Assembly (NCBI GenBank): GCA_030698575.1 | Contig: JAUYMQ010000621.1 | Location: 1 to 5,127, forward strand | Length of the DNA stretch: 5,127 bases | Source: Deltaproteobacteria bacterium | GTDB taxonomy: Bacteria; JAUYMQ01 | Reading direction: 5' to 3' | In this document: positions 5,111 to 5,127 of the stretch, piece after piece | How the letters are laid out: each line of letters starts with the position of its first letter | Numbering within the stretch: the stretch's first letter is position 1 | The notes under the pieces: model-generated | Seen by the model: the letters and a program-made list of their open reading frames with translations, nothing else | What the model was told of the DNA's origin: nothing | Databases searched by the model: none | Position numbers and translations under genes: made by a program

Positions 5111-5127
5111 TTCATGGATCAAACAGG

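Noticed and set aside
4795-5115. A minus-strand open frame giving a very hydrophobic 106-residue 'membrane protein'
   Set aside because: It is the mirror of the Lys/Glu/Asp-rich lipoprotein: AAG, GAG and GAC/GAT codons read antisense as Leu, Phe, Val and Ile. The sense strand has a lipobox, an SD and repeats, which explains the sequence better.
1-5127. CRISPR arrays, tRNA or rRNA genes, insertion sequences, attachment sites
   Set aside because: No regularly spaced repeats with spacers, no cloverleaf or rRNA-like stretch, no transposase or terminal inverted repeats seen. Short mobile remnants cannot be excluded by eye.

Overview
This is a GC-rich bacterial window with tightly packed genes. 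Every gene whose start lies inside it has a usable Shine-Dalgarno sequence (GGGAGG, AGGAGG or similar). The lipoprotein with a clear lipobox and an SD-led ECF sigma factor suggest a Gram-negative. The style (ECF sigma factor with a cysteine-bearing tail next to a CxxC carboxymuconolactone-decarboxylase-like protein, plus a stand-alone MetE-type methyltransferase and an acyl-AMP ligase) recalls the former Deltaproteobacteria (Myxococcota, Desulfobacterota, Binatota-like lineages). That assignment is inference only, because no rRNA or marker gene is present.

Layout, left to right. (1) 1-366, plus strand: the C-terminal end of a PAPS-type sulfotransferase whose start lies outside the window. (2) 417-1019, plus: a 200-residue ECF sigma factor with complete sigma-2 and sigma-4 domains and a short tail holding a cysteine pair. 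(3) 1020-1192: a spacer with a GC hairpin followed by a pyrimidine-rich stretch, then a very tentative ECF-type promoter. (4) 1193-1714, plus: a 173-residue AhpD/CMD-like protein that appears to be an internal duplication. The first half has the CxxC pair and the second half has lost it. (5) 1715-1765: a convergent junction with a long imperfect hairpin. (6) 1766-2764 and 2794-4455, both minus: a two-gene operon, transcribed right to left, encoding a fatty-acyl-AMP-ligase-like adenylating enzyme and then, 29 nt downstream, a 332-residue MetE-core zinc methyltransferase-like protein. (7) 4456-4737: a divergent intergenic region with three copies of TCCCGGT. (8) 4738-5070, plus: a small, extremely charged lipoprotein with three 13-residue tandem repeats. 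A strong GC hairpin follows it, and nothing else can be called before the window ends.

How the genes may work together. The sigma factor and CMD-like protein plausibly form a thiol/oxidative-stress unit, with sigma controlling the CMD-like gene and perhaps itself. No anti-sigma gene is visible next to them, so the cysteine tail of sigma is a candidate for direct sensing. The ligase and MetE-like protein are almost certainly co-transcribed, but their joint substrate is not evident. No acyl carrier protein, PKS or corrinoid protein is in view. The lipoprotein is of unknown function. The most unusual features are the split active-site residues in the CMD-like duplication, the ligase/MetE-core pairing and the repeat-built lipoprotein.
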